From positions 23,064,001 through 23,128,000 of the forward strand of contig NC_079884.1 of the NCBI RefSeq assembly GCF_029227915.1: DNA of 64,000 bases, in the 5' to 3' direction. The first letter of the stretch is position 1; each line of letters starts with the position of its first letter. The notes beneath the pieces were generated by a model. That model made no database searches. It was given only the letters and a program-made list of their open reading frames with translations, and was not told where the DNA came from. This document shows, piece by piece, positions 33,494 to 46,150 of the stretch. Position numbers and translations under genes: made by a program. This DNA is from Hydractinia symbiolongicarpus (lineage: Eukaryota; Cnidaria; Hydrozoa; Anthoathecata; Hydractiniidae).

Positions 33494-34785
33494 GTTATCA
33501 GATGAAAAGCGAATTAGTAAAAACATTCAAACATCCATTTAGCTACTATAATTTTGTTGTTTTTATGCAGAAAAATTCGTGGATGCCGAAAAGACGTGAA
33601 AGACATATTTTCAGACAATGTATAAGGAACTGATATACATATTGGAATATAGATATATTGGTAAATGCTAATGCCAATTTCGCTAACAGATTCATTGTTA
33701 ATCCCGTTGGGTTTATAATTGAATTTTAAAATTTTTTTTATTTTTTAATTCAACTTTTTCTGACTAACTTTTTTAAGTTAAGTTTTCATGAATTTTTTAG
33801 TTTTTTTTTCTTTAATTTACAAGTTCACAACAAATTTTAAGAGTCAGTCATGTGTTTGCATGTGTTTACAACTTATTCGCTGAAATTAATTCTTGTCAAT
33901 AAGTATAATGAGAACATTTTCTTACTTGCATGTAATTTATGATATCTTTTCAACATTTTCCTATCCTTGTCAGAAAAGTTTGATCCACCATTCCCCTTCT
34001 AACCAATTATATATATACAATATTAAATTTTGGTTAATCTGGCAATTTTGGAGTTTTTTTTGTGAGAATTAATTTTTTTATATCAAGTATTTATTATTAA
34101 CTAAAATATTATATATGTCAAATGTTGATGAACATTTTTGCAAAAACAGTTTGCTGAGGCTGAAGATTTAGTATTTTCAATGAAAGAAAAATCAGTATTG
34201 TTAAATAATGAAAACTTTACTGTGGATAAAAAATGAAAAACTTTGTGGTAGAAATTTGTGGATGTTGGATTTTAATTTTTTATGTAAATTTAGGGTTAAG
34301 GTAGATGTAACTAACAGCTAACATAATGATAATATAAGAAAAGTATTTGCAGTGATGTTTTCCTTGCCCCTGCACACTGGCCAGTCTAACTAAAGCTAAC
34401 TGGCTTAAACTACACCTTTTACCACACCTTTCGTAAGCTATTTACCTAGCTAGTTAGCTAACTGCACTTGCTTTGTTTTGAAATATAATGGTAGTAACTA
34501 TCGGGGACAATACTTTTTAAAGTTAAATGTAAGTAAACACAGAAAAAAAGTAAACAAAACACGAAACAGAAGTGAAACTTACTTTTATCTTTTAAAGAAT
34601 TTTATGTTGTAGCTACAATAAATGTTATGTTTATACGATATTCGATTTTAAAAAAGTATATTTTCTGTTCGAATGTACGTTCCATATGGGAATAGTTTCT
34701 GCAAAGACATGGTTTCTACATCCTGCTTCTGTTATATTTTTTTTGTCATAAAATACAGTACCCGGATAATAATCCATATAAAAAC

Positions 34786-34906
34786 TGTTTATTTCAGATA
34801 ATACCTTCGAATATTGACCTCTGTCGCGTATTGCCCTTACAAGCTCGGGCAATACTTTGACGTCGGTCAATATTCTCCGGTATTGCCCTCATAAACAGTC
34901 AGTATA
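34786..34906. mobile_element. Short fold-back MITE
   Basis: It begins ACTGTTTAT and ends ATAAACAGT. The arms continue with matching AATACC and GAATATTGAC blocks, so about 45 bases at each side pair imperfectly around GGGCAATAC. No coding capacity. Confidence 0.55.
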
Positions 34907-35312
34907 GGGTTAATATTCATCATGTCATATACAAAAGCTATCTCCAGATCTTTTAATAACTAGATTATAAAGAGCTCGTTAAAAGTTAAACAAAGCCTCG
35001 ACTTTATTGACGCAGAAAAGTATTGTAACTAAACTTTATTAATTTGAACTGGTCCTTATCAACAGGTTCTTAAGGTTCTTCGTTTCTTACAATCAATATT
35101 TGTTTACACCGTCAACAGCCTTGAAAACGTCCCTGTGTTTTATTTTTTCAAACTAGCACCGCAATTCATTCTCAAAACCACAAAAATAACTAACCAATAA
35201 AATAACTAATAAGTAACTAACCAGATAAATCTCCAAAATATTTTACAAAAGGAATTAGAAATCTTCACAAACTACCTGTAATTCAAGTCATCTTGCAAGA
35301 TACTTACGCGTG

Positions 35313-35424
35313 ACTCGCTTGACCAGTATATTAGAAACTGCGAACGCAAACTTGTTTAACCAATATATCAGAAACTGCGAACGCAGACTCGTTTGACCAC
35401 TATATTAGAAAAATGCGAACGCAG
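35313..35424. repeat. 37-bp tandem repeat, three copies
   Basis: Units begin at 35313, 35350 and 35387. Each contains ACTCGTTTGACCA-like sequence, ATATTAGAAA and TGCGAACGCA. Divergence is a few bases per unit. Confidence 0.85.
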
Positions 35425-38267
35425 ACTCGTTTTTACTGGTCTACCACCACTGTACAATATACTGCCGATAAAAATTAGGAAAATCCAAAGAACAAAAATT
35501 TTTGGCAGTGAGGTTTCCAAAATAATTATTTTATTTTTTATTTTTAACCCTCATTTTTCTTTCTTAATGACTTTTCATACTAATTTTTTTTAACTTTTCT
35601 TTGAACACGACGAACATTGATAACAGTTGCTTAGTAGCTATATATGTTAATACTTTATATAATGACTGAAGTTATTATTGTGTATAAATATTCGCAAATA
35701 AATAAATAAATAAATAAATTAACTGCAGAAGGGTCTGTAAAGGGGTTGACTTTTCTTCTTTTTTAAAAGACGAGATACAGATAGTTTGTTATATCTTGGA
35801 GGACGAACCATGTTCTCACGTTGCGGGTGTAGATCTAATTTCATACCGCATAACGTTGCTTGTCATCTAACGACTGGACCTTCCTTTCACTTCTGTCCAC
35901 GCAAAGCGGAACCTATCCGATATGCGAAACAGAATGATTCCGTTCCGATGCAAAAAGTAAAGGAGTTAGTTTCGATTAGCGTCGTGTGAAAAACTGCATC
36001 AAAAACAAGTTTTTACTAGATGTAGCAGGTGTCTAACTTTTTAAGTCAGTTTTTTCTGGTGGTGCTTTTACATATTATTCTACGATGACTCTTCTATACA
36101 GACTAATTATCAGTTCTCCCTAACTGTTAACTTTCTTCGCCTATATAGTCTGCATCTTATCACCTGTCGAATTTTCAGATTTCTTACACAGGCAAGGGAA
36201 TCCTGCAAAACGTAAACATTAAAACTCGTCTATACCACAAGGATAAAATATTTTATTCTGTTGCTGTGTAGCTAACACGATAAGTTTTGAAGTAGGGAAA
36301 CTTTGTTAAGCGGGGTATCGTGGCTTAAATTTGCAGCATCGTTACTGTCATTCCTTTAACTTAGTGCGACCGATAAAATAATTATAATTGCAGACCGCAC
36401 TAATAATTAGAGGAAATAAATGATCTTATTTAAAAATTTAATTTCGCACTAAGCATAAGAGGAACACTGACCTTAGTCACACCAAAATAGAGAGGATTTT
36501 TTTCAGTTACAGCTGTTGGTGGCACTTTATTAAGTAAACTTTGGTTCGATGTCAAAAAACAATGTTCGGCGAAAAGTTCCAATCCATAAGGAAAACATGT
36601 CCCCTATCTAGTTTGCACACTAAGGAAAAAAATAGTGTTGCATTGAAAATTAGAAGAAGTAAATAAAGGAAATTTTTAAAAAAGGTCACTCGCACTAATT
36701 AGAGGATGCATTAATTTAAAGAAATGACGGGATTACAAAATCAATTCCTGCGTACTACTTCTTATTGAGCTTTAGCTTCAGACCGGTAAGGATAACACAA
36801 GAAGAAGTAATAACAATGGCTAGCATAAATGCACTTATAGCTACCACACTTAATGAAAAACTTGGGGAAAAAGCAAAAAATAGCTAGCTGGCTATCTATC
36901 TATGGCCATCTACTGACACTGACGACGTTAGCTGGCCTTCTAAATATGTCAGTTATAGCAAAAATAATAAAAATGATTTGTCTAAGATTTACATTTAAAA
37001 AATGTGATAGTATATTTATTAGCATATAGAATTATAGAAAAAATTTACAAGACATAAAAGGTTAAAAAAAGATCACTGTAAGCCTGAGCTAGAGCATCTT
37101 TTAAAATCCACATATAACTTAACGTCCACATATAACTTAACTTAAATCCCAAAAGATCAGGATTTTGTACAAGCTTTCAGCCGAAACTAGAAATAGGTCT
37201 CATATGTTATGTATTATAAGTTTCTTGGTTTGTAAATTTAGCTGCCTACCCATAGAAGCCTGGCTGGACGCCTCTAAGTGAGAGTTTGTGCTAGAAAGCA
37301 ATGATACACCCTTCCCGAATTTGTTTTCTTTGATATTTCTCAATTTAAAAAAAATTAATTTGACTTTTGAAATCGTCACCTAAAACTTGATAAAATGTGA
37401 AATCTTGAGATTCATACAGCAAACAAACAACCTGTTAAAACAAGTTTCTTAATTTTGTACTAACTAACCTCTGCTTGAAGCCGAGGCTTATCATTACAAG
37501 TCGAAAATTAAGAAGACTTTGACGGTTACATTAATACCACAAATTAGCATTTTCTCATTTGGGTTAATAACTTATGCACAACAAAGTTTAATGATGCTAA
37601 ATATGATCTTTAAGTGAAAACATCAAAATTTTAAAATTATAAAAAACGTGTAATTCGGGAAACGTGGATTGATTGTGTGTTTAAATACTTTACCAAACCC
37701 AGATTGATTATTATTGGTGGTATTAAATGAAGATTTTAAATTCAGACAAAATTGACTATTTAATAAAGAAAAGCAATGACCAATCAACTACCAAGCTGGC
37801 AATACAATAAGGTATTAAGTTTCCATTAGCAAAATTGTGATATTAACCATTAATCAGTCACCTACATTTCTGTTATTAAATCTATTCCCATGAACCATCA
37901 GAGTTTCTCATTGTTTGGATTTAACTAAAAATTCGAAAATTAGATTTTCCTGTAAAATCCCATTTGAAACAAGTTGTTATTGTCCAGCTGTTTTCAAAGG
38001 TATTTCTTTCACTTGTTATAAACAAAATTACAAAAATTATGTGATTCACAAAATCGAAAGATTACGAATAGTACAACAAAAGCGTTTTGATTAGTTAATA
38101 AAAAAACAGTTTACAGTTATATGTTTGTTGTTTGTTTTCTACTGTTCATATTATTTTTGACAGTTTCTTCCCAGACTTGTTCGGATGATGAGTGACAATA
38201 TGAGAATTTGTGAATCAGTAAGTTAAGGTATAAACACATAACTCAACATGCATGTACAGCGATCCTT

Positions 38268-38362
38268 CTACCAATAGAAATCCTCAATTTAATGATTTAA
38301 CCAATCCCTCTACCAATAGAAATCCTCAATTTTATAATTCAACCGATCTTTCTACCAACAGG
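38268..38362. repeat. 42-bp tandem repeat at the 3' end of the secreted-protein gene
   Basis: CTACCAATAGAAATCCTCAA recurs at 38268 and 38310; a weaker third copy at 38352 overlaps the last codons of the minus-strand gene ending at 38339. The coding end and the 3' UTR therefore share one duplicated motif. Confidence 0.75.
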
Positions 38363-41300
38363 ACTCCTGACACTTCGCTTTAACGACAGAACTCGTTTTC
38401 TTATCTTAGGAGTATCAGCATTTAAAACTAACTCTTTTATGAAGTTTTGTTTGGCAGTGTAGCTGTCATACTGTACTTGCGAGGAAGGCAAGCCAGAAAA
38501 TACACGCCTTATCAACCTTTGTACAGTTCTTGGAATCTTACTTCTTTTCCAATTTCTTTGTTCCCTGTTTTTCGCATATTTTTTGAGAGGTATGTGCGTG
38601 ATAAATTCTTTCTTAAAGTACTTTTCTATTTCTTCTGCTGAATCATCATATTTTTTCTTTGCTTTTTTACCTTCGTGACTTTTTAACGATCTCGTTTTCC
38701 CGTTCACGGTAACAAGTCTTCTATGTTTATAATTATTGATAATGTTAGACAATTTGCTGGCAACAACAAAGGGCTGCAGATCAAATTCCTTTTCTTTGCC
38801 AGTAATTTTTACTGCATGATTGGAAATTACAGCTTTTGCTGATGCTCTTTCTGTTTTCGTGGGTTCTTTATAAAGACGCTCTGACTGACGAAAATCAGAC
38901 TGAATACTCCCTTTTTCATCAACCGGGCGTGGATTTAACAATGGCATTTTAGTCTGCGGTCTTACTGTTTCGCTCGTAGGTACACCATTTGTCTCATCTG
39001 GGTGTCCTGGGTTGGTAATAGGTAAAGTCAATTGATGGTCGGGTATTTTATATTTATTCGATTTCACATCAAGATCCAGATGAGATATGTTAGATTCTGG
39101 TTGACTATCAGCATTCTCTGTCGCTGTCTTTTTCTTTAACATACCTTTAATTTGTTCCTGAAGTTTTGCTAAATCTTCCATATCGATGTCTTTTAAATTC
39201 TCTTGTATATTAGAAATTAAATTTGATTTCAAAAGGGTGTGTCGGGTTTCTTGAGAGGAATGCCTTGTATCAAAGTGATCTATATTCTCTTCGTTTGCAA
39301 CAGAATGTGTTTGTTCTGTTTTTTCAGGTAGGCTAATTGCAGGGACAGCATTATTTTCTTCATTAATTTGGTGATTTTTCATCACCATTTTGTCGCTACC
39401 TGTTGATTTAAACATATTTGCTGCAAATGTTTTTAAAACGTCTGATTTAAGTAAATCTAATTTCTCCTTAACAGCAGCGGAGTTCATTTTACCATTTTGT
39501 GGCTTATCACTGTTTTCACTGCTATGAAACTGTTTATAATCTTTAATTTGATTAGTCATGCCATGTCCTTCATCACCAAAATACTCATCTTTCTCATTAT
39601 TTTCCATTTTACCTTCTATCTCTTTAGATAGTACAGTTTCATGAGCACGTTCTGGACTATACTTAAGTTCAATGTCTTTTTCTTTGTGAATGGAGGAATC
39701 CACTCGATTTTCTTTAGCTGAGCCATGTTCAGGATGCTGAATCCCATTCAGCGCGGAAGAGGATATGGAATGGTCGTCTTCGTTTACATGATTATGAGAT
39801 GCTTTTTTGTGTGGTAAATACGACACCCCATCATCTTTACTGGTATGCCTGTGCGTGTCAGCCAAAACAGACTTTATGTTTTGAATTTCCTTAGTGTCCA
39901 TTTCAACATCAACTTCATCTTGCGAATCACCAATATTACTTATCAATTTGTTAGGCACGTACCGAATTCTGCTTTTTGCCTTTTTGTGACTTTTTTTAGT
40001 GTGCCACGTGTGATGGTTTTTTGAATCTTTTGTTAAAGAATTTGACAAATTATTGCTTTTGTCTGAATCAATGTGATTGATCTTTCTGCTCTGTTTATCG
40101 GATTTATTTGAGAAAGAGTTTTTAATATCCGCAATATGTCCTGATTGTTTACCATCTGCGTTCTCAGAGAGGTATTTCTCTTTATATTGTGTATTTAGGT
40201 CAGTCTCATTGTCAGCAGGGCGAATGTGATATTTTTGCGAATAAACTGGTTCAGTGGTGTGTACATCAGTGTCATAATCATGCGCTGAAGATGTCTCAGT
40301 TTCAGACAAGTGTTCACTTGGTGAAGAACCAGAACTTTCAGAAAAAGAAGTTGGTAGCGTATGCAATAAATCTGAGCTATCACTATGGTCTTCCAGGGTG
40401 CCAGATGGTGATATACCTGCGTGATCTTCTTTTTCTTGGTTAAGATTTTGGCTATGGTGATGAGTTAGTTCTTGGTCGGTATTTTCTTCGTTTTTAAAAT
40501 TAACAATACATTCATGATTAGGATGAACTCGTCTTTCATGTGTTTTGATTACTGTTTCGTCACCGTTGTCATGGATGCTAACTTTTTCCTCGTGCACAAT
40601 TTCTCCCGTGTCGGTATCGATAGTAATACGATGATGGTGGCTTTTCTCGTGCGTATGGTGGTCATCAGGGAGTGTACCGTAATGTGTTCCTTCATGTTCA
40701 GATTTCAAAACCTCTGCCATCTCGTTGTTAATTTCAGGAGTCACAGGTTGCACTGTTGTAGATGGAGGGGGAGTCAGGGGGAAAGTATCTCCAAAATGAT
40801 TCCCAAGGTGCAAGGCTTCCTTTTCACTGTTGAAAGCGTCTGTTTCCGGAATAGCAGTATTATGAAAAGGAGATTGCGACAATCTACCATGATTTATCAA
40901 ATCTTCGTGCACATGAACAGAAGGTTCCGGAGAATAATGATGGTAGTTCTCTGTACTTGGATCATACTTCGCGTCTTTATCATTCCGATGAAACTCCTGA
41001 GAAAATTCCTCATGATGAACGCTATCATTTATCTCTCCCAACTCAGGATGATGTTCAGGCATGTGGTCACCAATCGGTTCTGCATTTTCTACCATACCCT
41101 CAGTTTTTACGTCTTCCATCTCGCTATAATCATTGCTTATGGTTGCTGTGTGTTGCAAAGGCTTTTCCGTTATTTTCGTCTCTTCATCGTATAAATTGGA
41201 ATGATTTAAGTCCGCATCTGGCATAGCTAAACCTTTTGCCGTACGGGCGGCCATGTCATTTGGAACCAACATGGTGGCAAGCTTTGCAGCATTGGCTTCG

Positions 41301-42417
41301 TCTAAGGATTTTATACCATAGTAAGTATCTCCATTAATAGTTTGTTCTAGTCTATTTACATCTGATGAGTGTGTTAACGCTTTCTCACCACCATTTAAAT
41401 TCTCGCCAGAAAATGGTGTTACCGTTCTTGTACTGAACCTTTGAAGGGACGCTGGAGCGATTGCAGATTCGAAGATTTTATATGACGAACGTTTATCTGG
41501 CAAAAAAGGCTTCCCAACTGATGTTAATAAACTTCTTTTAGGTGTAGGTCTGTTGAACCATTTATCGCCAAAATCAGGTAAAACTTTTGCTGCATCGGAA
41601 TGTCCAAACAATACTATCTTTGCGCCTAAAAAGATCAAGGAAAATGAAGTACAACAAAAATCACAAAAAGAGAAGAACGGCAATAAATTGGCGAAACGTA
41701 ACAAAATAATAATGATTGATTTTGATCCTCTTATTATCTCCTTAACTTATAAATAGTAAAAATTGATTTCGATCATTGCCCGTCGATGACAGCTGTGGCT
41801 GTCGAAACGTAGTCTAGAATAAACTCGCTTCTTCATGACATGATAACATCTACGTTATTCAATGACAATGACTAAAGAGATAAGTGGTAATATTTTTTAA
41901 GTAGGGAAATAAATTATCGCAAATGGTTTCAATTGTTATCTCTTGTCAAAGGGAATAAGGCGAATTAGAACTTAGAATATTGTTTTGACTTAAAATACAA
42001 ATAAGTTCCGTGGCATACAAAATATGAATTTTATTCAATGCAGTAACACCTCAAAACATTTAGGTTATAATTTTGTATAGGTTTTTCGTCCCAAATTTCC
42101 TGTCGCTATAAGTAAGAAAGATGTTTTTATGCAAACTGGAAATTCCGTGCGCTAAAATAGTTGCGCGTATAATTAAAGCAATAAAGTAAAGTATGAATCA
42201 GGACTTTTATGCCACGAATAGACTTGATCTGGTCTGTACAATATACATATTTGACTAAAACTTGGCCTTCATGCTTGTATGTAGTATTAGCCTAAAGAAA
42301 AAACGCAAGTCGCTCCTTTACAATTTCAAGTAAAAAAATGCCCCACAACGTACCTGAATTTTCTAACACTATAAAAAAAATCAAGTGGACAATCACGTGA
42401 CGTCGTCTGAGCTCCAT
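38339..42417 (-). CDS. Large secreted His/Asp/Glu/Ser-rich protein, unknown family (2 exons, 1116 aa)
   Basis: The exons are 42417-42354 and 41625-38339, phase 1, donor CAG/GTACGT, acceptor TTTTTAG/GC. Exon 1 supplies an ATG and a clean signal peptide (MELRRRHVIVHLIFFIVL). Without it the long frame has no ATG near its start, which is why I chose this structure. The mature protein begins GAKIVLFGHSDAAK. An early PTPKRSLL site could be cut by proprotein convertases. The middle 850 residues are low-complexity, acidic and His-rich (DDHHTHEKSHHHR, many HH, EH and DH pairs) with Ser and Lys. The last 80 residues are strongly basic (KIRKRVLSLKR). There is no recognisable domain. Composition suggests an extracellular matrix, metal- or mineral-binding protein, but that is inference. 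Confidence 0.75.
41775..41812 (+). other. Possible degenerate hammerhead-ribozyme motif (Penelope-type)
   Basis: CGATGACAGC-TGTG-GCTGTC-GAAACG at 41784-41809 resembles the stem II and GAAA core of hammerhead motifs found in Penelope-like element ends, but the usual CTGATGA core is incomplete. It lies in intron 1 of the secreted-protein gene, on the opposite strand. It may be the only remnant of an old insertion. Confidence 0.3.
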
Positions 42418-43724
42418 ACTCCATTATTAAACAGCCCACACAAAGTATTGTTAATAACAAAACATGCTGTGCGCATAACACTTTCTGCACTGTTTAAGCT
42501 GTGCAGGTGTTTGTATAACTTTTACTCATTTGCCGTGTGCAAAACAAAAACAATACTGCGCAACTGCTAGTTAAATGCTTCCTTGTCAGTAAACTAACAT
42601 CGTGTGAAGCTGCACAAAATATTCGTTAAATGATAGTGCGTTTACGTTTGAACATTTGTAGTAGAAGAAAATATTCAGATTTAAATAAAATCGTAATGGT
42701 GTAAAAACGGAAAAGATTTTATCACACTAAGTTCGAAAACAAACAAGTGTTTTAAATTACCGCTTTCGTATTATACTGAAGTTATTCAAATGTAGCTATT
42801 TTTTATTGTCAGTTGAAATGAAAAAGTTATTCGCTTTAATTTCAATCAAAACACGTTTCCGAATTACGTTTTTTATAATTTTATGATTTTGATGTTTTTG
42901 CTTTAGGATCATATTCAGCATCTTTGAATTGGTGTGTGTATAAATTTTTAACTTGACCCGACATGTGAAAATGCTGTTTTGGTGGAATACAGTTAAAGTC
43001 TTTAATTTTCGACTTGAACTAATAAGCCTCGGTTTCAAGCAGAGGTCAATTAACTCAAATTTACCTGTTTAGACAGGTTGTTTGTTCCCTTCATGAATCC
43101 GAAGATTTCTCGAAAATCACATTTATTTTGTTTAAAAAAGTCGAGAAATAGCAGCAGTACATCAAAGAGAATTAGTTCGAAAAAAGGTGTATTAACACGG
43201 ATTTAAAAGGGCTACAAAATGGGCTGTTATTTCATTACTTAATTGAAAGTCGAAATGAAAAGTTTATAAGCATTGAAGACATTTTATATGATCTTGAATA
43301 TCATAATTGGAAATATAAATATAACTGAAAATGACAGAAAAGTTTCCTACGTGTGTTTGATAGCCATAACTTAATAAATATAAACACTTCCCTTGCTATT
43401 AAATCAAGCTTTCTGGTAAACTGCCAATGTTTTAAAACTAGATAGTAGATGTTTCTACCCACAACTAGCTATATTGGCGATTTCTATACTAGATTCACGC
43501 AACATAATCGCAGTTTTTAGGTCACAGGACCTTAGGATATTTGGTTAAATCTCGACCTTTAAAACGTACTGAAATCTTTTTAACAGCATTAAACATTTTA
43601 ATTTGTCGTTTTAAAGCTAGTAGCTAATACAACATTTTTCACCAAATGCAGTGTTGACTCATAAAAGCAAACTTTTTGATTTTTCTGAATGTAAAACTAT
43701 TTTGCACACAGTAACTTGTTCATT
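42418..43724. other. Spacer upstream of the secreted-protein gene
   Basis: AT-rich. I see no gene or clear repeat. The promoter of the minus-strand gene should lie in its left part, but no element stands out. Confidence 0.4.
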
Positions 43725-43884
43725 TGTTCATTGTTTCGACGCGTTTCGGGTGTCAACAGCCATTTTCAAGAACAACCAATGATTACAAGCTGAAAAAATA
43801 TATAGTATAAGCGTACATGAAGCGTACGAAAATATTAATTGCAAAAATTATGATTTATCAAAAACAATAGCGCCATAGAACGTA

Positions 43885-44467
43885 CAGTTGACTCCCTCTA
43901 ATTCGAATCTCTATAATTCGAATATTTATATAGCTAATTCGGACGAATGTTCAGTCACCGTCAATTTTCCTAAAGAAACTCTTATAAAGAACTTTCTACA
44001 ATTCGAACTTCTCTAATTCGAAACTTTCTCTAATTCGAACAGTTTTTCAATCCCTTCAGCACGATCCCCCCCCCCCCTAATTCGAATTTTAGAGTGTAAA
44101 CAGGGCATTGACAAATTCGAATGTTTTTCTAAAATTCAAAAATTGTTTTTCAAACGTTCGTTGATTTTGCACTTGGTGATGCAACTCGTATTGTCGAAAG
44201 AGATCGTCTCTTCAATTTAAAGCAATCAAATATTCAACAGTTTTTCAAAGAGAGTTTCTTTTTTGTGTAAACTATAAAAATAAAGACTAAATGAAACTTG
44301 AATTATGTTTTCTTGATTTGAAATTAACGTAATTTCCCTCTGCAATTCGAATTTTCACTCTCTGAAGTTGAAAGTTCGAATTACAGAGACTTTCTATAAT
44401 TCGAATCTGTCTATAATTCGAACAAAAAATTTTCCCCGTGGAAATTCGAATTAGGGAGAGTCAACTG
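43885..44467. mobile_element. pogo/Tigger-like MITE (583 bp)
   Basis: Inverted ends start CAGTTGACTCCCTCTAATTC and are bracketed by TA (43883-43884 and 44468-44469). The interior repeats TAATTCGAA motifs and has no transposase. CAGT ends with TA duplications fit the pogo group of Tc1/mariner. It sits inside the Penelope relic and is therefore younger. Confidence 0.8.
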
Positions 44468-44539
44468 TATGTTTTTTTTATTAAAATGAGTATATCACGC
44501 AGCTCTCTTTAAAATTGAGGTCTGTTACTAGGCAACACA

Positions 44540-46150
44540 GATTTACCCGTAAGAGCGGAACGACCAATGTGTTCGCCAGGTTTTTATCTTCAGGTGGCGT
44601 GATGTTTCTCCATAGTATTTAGCGTTGCTGACACTGCACAAACATTTATATACCACGCATTAGATAAGTGATGACAAATCTTTAACTTGAAATCTGAAAA
44701 AGATATAATCTAAAAGAGGTTTTGTATATGAAATTTAGTTTACAGCATTTCAGCGGCGCTTTAAATATCTTTCTCAATTTAGATCTAGCATCAAAAGATA
44801 AATGAGCAAGATACAGATGAACTATGATAATTCTTTTCTTTTCAACAGTGTCAGTAATATGTTTAGAAAAGTGTTTATGTGCAAAATGTTTTAAAATAAT
44901 TGTCGATAAATCCAACAGGATAACCGTTTTAAATTCGAGATAAAAAAAAGTGACCAACTCGAACAAATACAATAACAGCGATTGACCAAGGTATAAATCA
45001 TACTGAACTTATACGTTTCAGGAATAAAAAAGTCAAAGTGTCTGTATACACCACTAAACGTTGGTTTTCTGTGAACCGAAGTGATAATTTTATAATCTAC
45101 ACGGGTAACGTTGATATCTAGAAATGACAAATAATTATTATTGTTTTCAGATTCAAAAAAAAAAGATACAAAAAGGTGACATTTATTCATATATGAATGA
45201 AACAGCTGTAAATGATCAGGTGATCAAAACAACAAATATATCCATCATATATATCATCGACATAACGTCTATAATATAGCGGCTTGAATTTTTCAAGAGA
45301 ATTATCAAGCCAATGTTTTTCATAATGGCACAAAAACACATTAGCCAAAGTTGAACCTAAGGGAGATCCCATGGCTACACTATCTACCTGTTGGTAAATT
45401 AGTAGCTAAGTTAAAGAGTTTCTTAAAATCGGTTTTATTTAGACTAGCTACTTTTTCTACATCTTTGAACAAAATTTCTGTGCAGATTTCAATAGCTTTT
45501 TCTAGAGGTATGTTAGTGAAAAGGGAATCAACGACAAAAGACTACCTATATTGTATTCCCCATTTTTTGCAATAATTTCTTCAGCATATGAAAACCTTTA
45601 ACGGTAAATTTGTTACTGGTAAGTGACGATAGCAACAAAACTAAAAACTTAGCTAGCTTATAGGTGGGGGTTTACCAATTACCGATACTATGGCACGTAG
45701 ATACATCCATCTATACAAGCTTTGTGTACTTTACACAGCTATACAAAAAATTCTTGGTCTAGTACCTACAGGTTTAAGTTGCTTATTTTCTTCACTTATG
45801 TTACCTGTTTTAAGTAGTTCTTGATAAATACCTCTTGATTAATAAAAAAATTAAGTAATTTGCCTTTAACCATTAACTTTTATTTCTTTAAACTTCGTTT
45901 GATCTTTAAGAAGCTCTTCCATTTCTTTCAACAACAACTGCAGAATTACCTTTATCACATTTTTTGAGAATGTTGGAGTCCCCTGAGAGATTTTTCAAAG
46001 CATCAATTTCAGCCCGAGACAAATTACTAGCAGCTGTGCTGCTATATGATCGCAATGAGGACAAGGCTGCTTCATTGATCCTCGTTTTAGTGAAATTTAA
46101 GTCTTTGTTGTAAGGAATATCAAGCCTTTCACATCATGACAAAGCAGCTT
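44540..46150 (-). pseudogene. Penelope-type reverse transcriptase fragments
   Basis: In order on the minus strand: an N-terminal piece near 46080-45890 (SRAEIDALKNLSGDS, KCDKGNSAVVVE); a palm motif near 45530-45400 (VDSLFTNIPLEKAIEIC); MGSPLGSTLANVFLCHYEKH then RRYVDDI at 45372-45250, the catalytic YVDD box; SFLDINVTR and VHRKPTFSGVYRHFDFF at 45130-45000; and EHIGRSALTGKSV near 44560, the linker before the endonuclease. These are hallmark Penelope-like motifs. The pieces lie in different frames with stops between them, so no enzyme can be made. Confidence 0.8.

Larger units (their letters stand above)
33499..38263. other. Long spacer without a recognised gene
   Basis: AT-rich, with short frames only. 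It holds an inverted-repeat unit at 34786-34906, a 37-bp tandem array at 35313-35424 and an AAAT run at 35694-35719. A slightly GC-richer open stretch at 35801-35989 has no recognisable domain. Nothing else can be supported. Confidence 0.5.

Noticed and set aside
40472-41194. 240-codon plus-strand frame inside the secreted-protein gene
   Set aside because: It is the antisense shadow of the low-complexity minus-strand coding exon.
41626-41704. N-terminal extension of the secreted protein starting near 41704
   Set aside because: The frame there starts with TTG, has no ATG and contains a pyrimidine-rich tract ending in TTTTTAG, which reads as a splice acceptor joined to the signal-peptide exon at 42417-42354.
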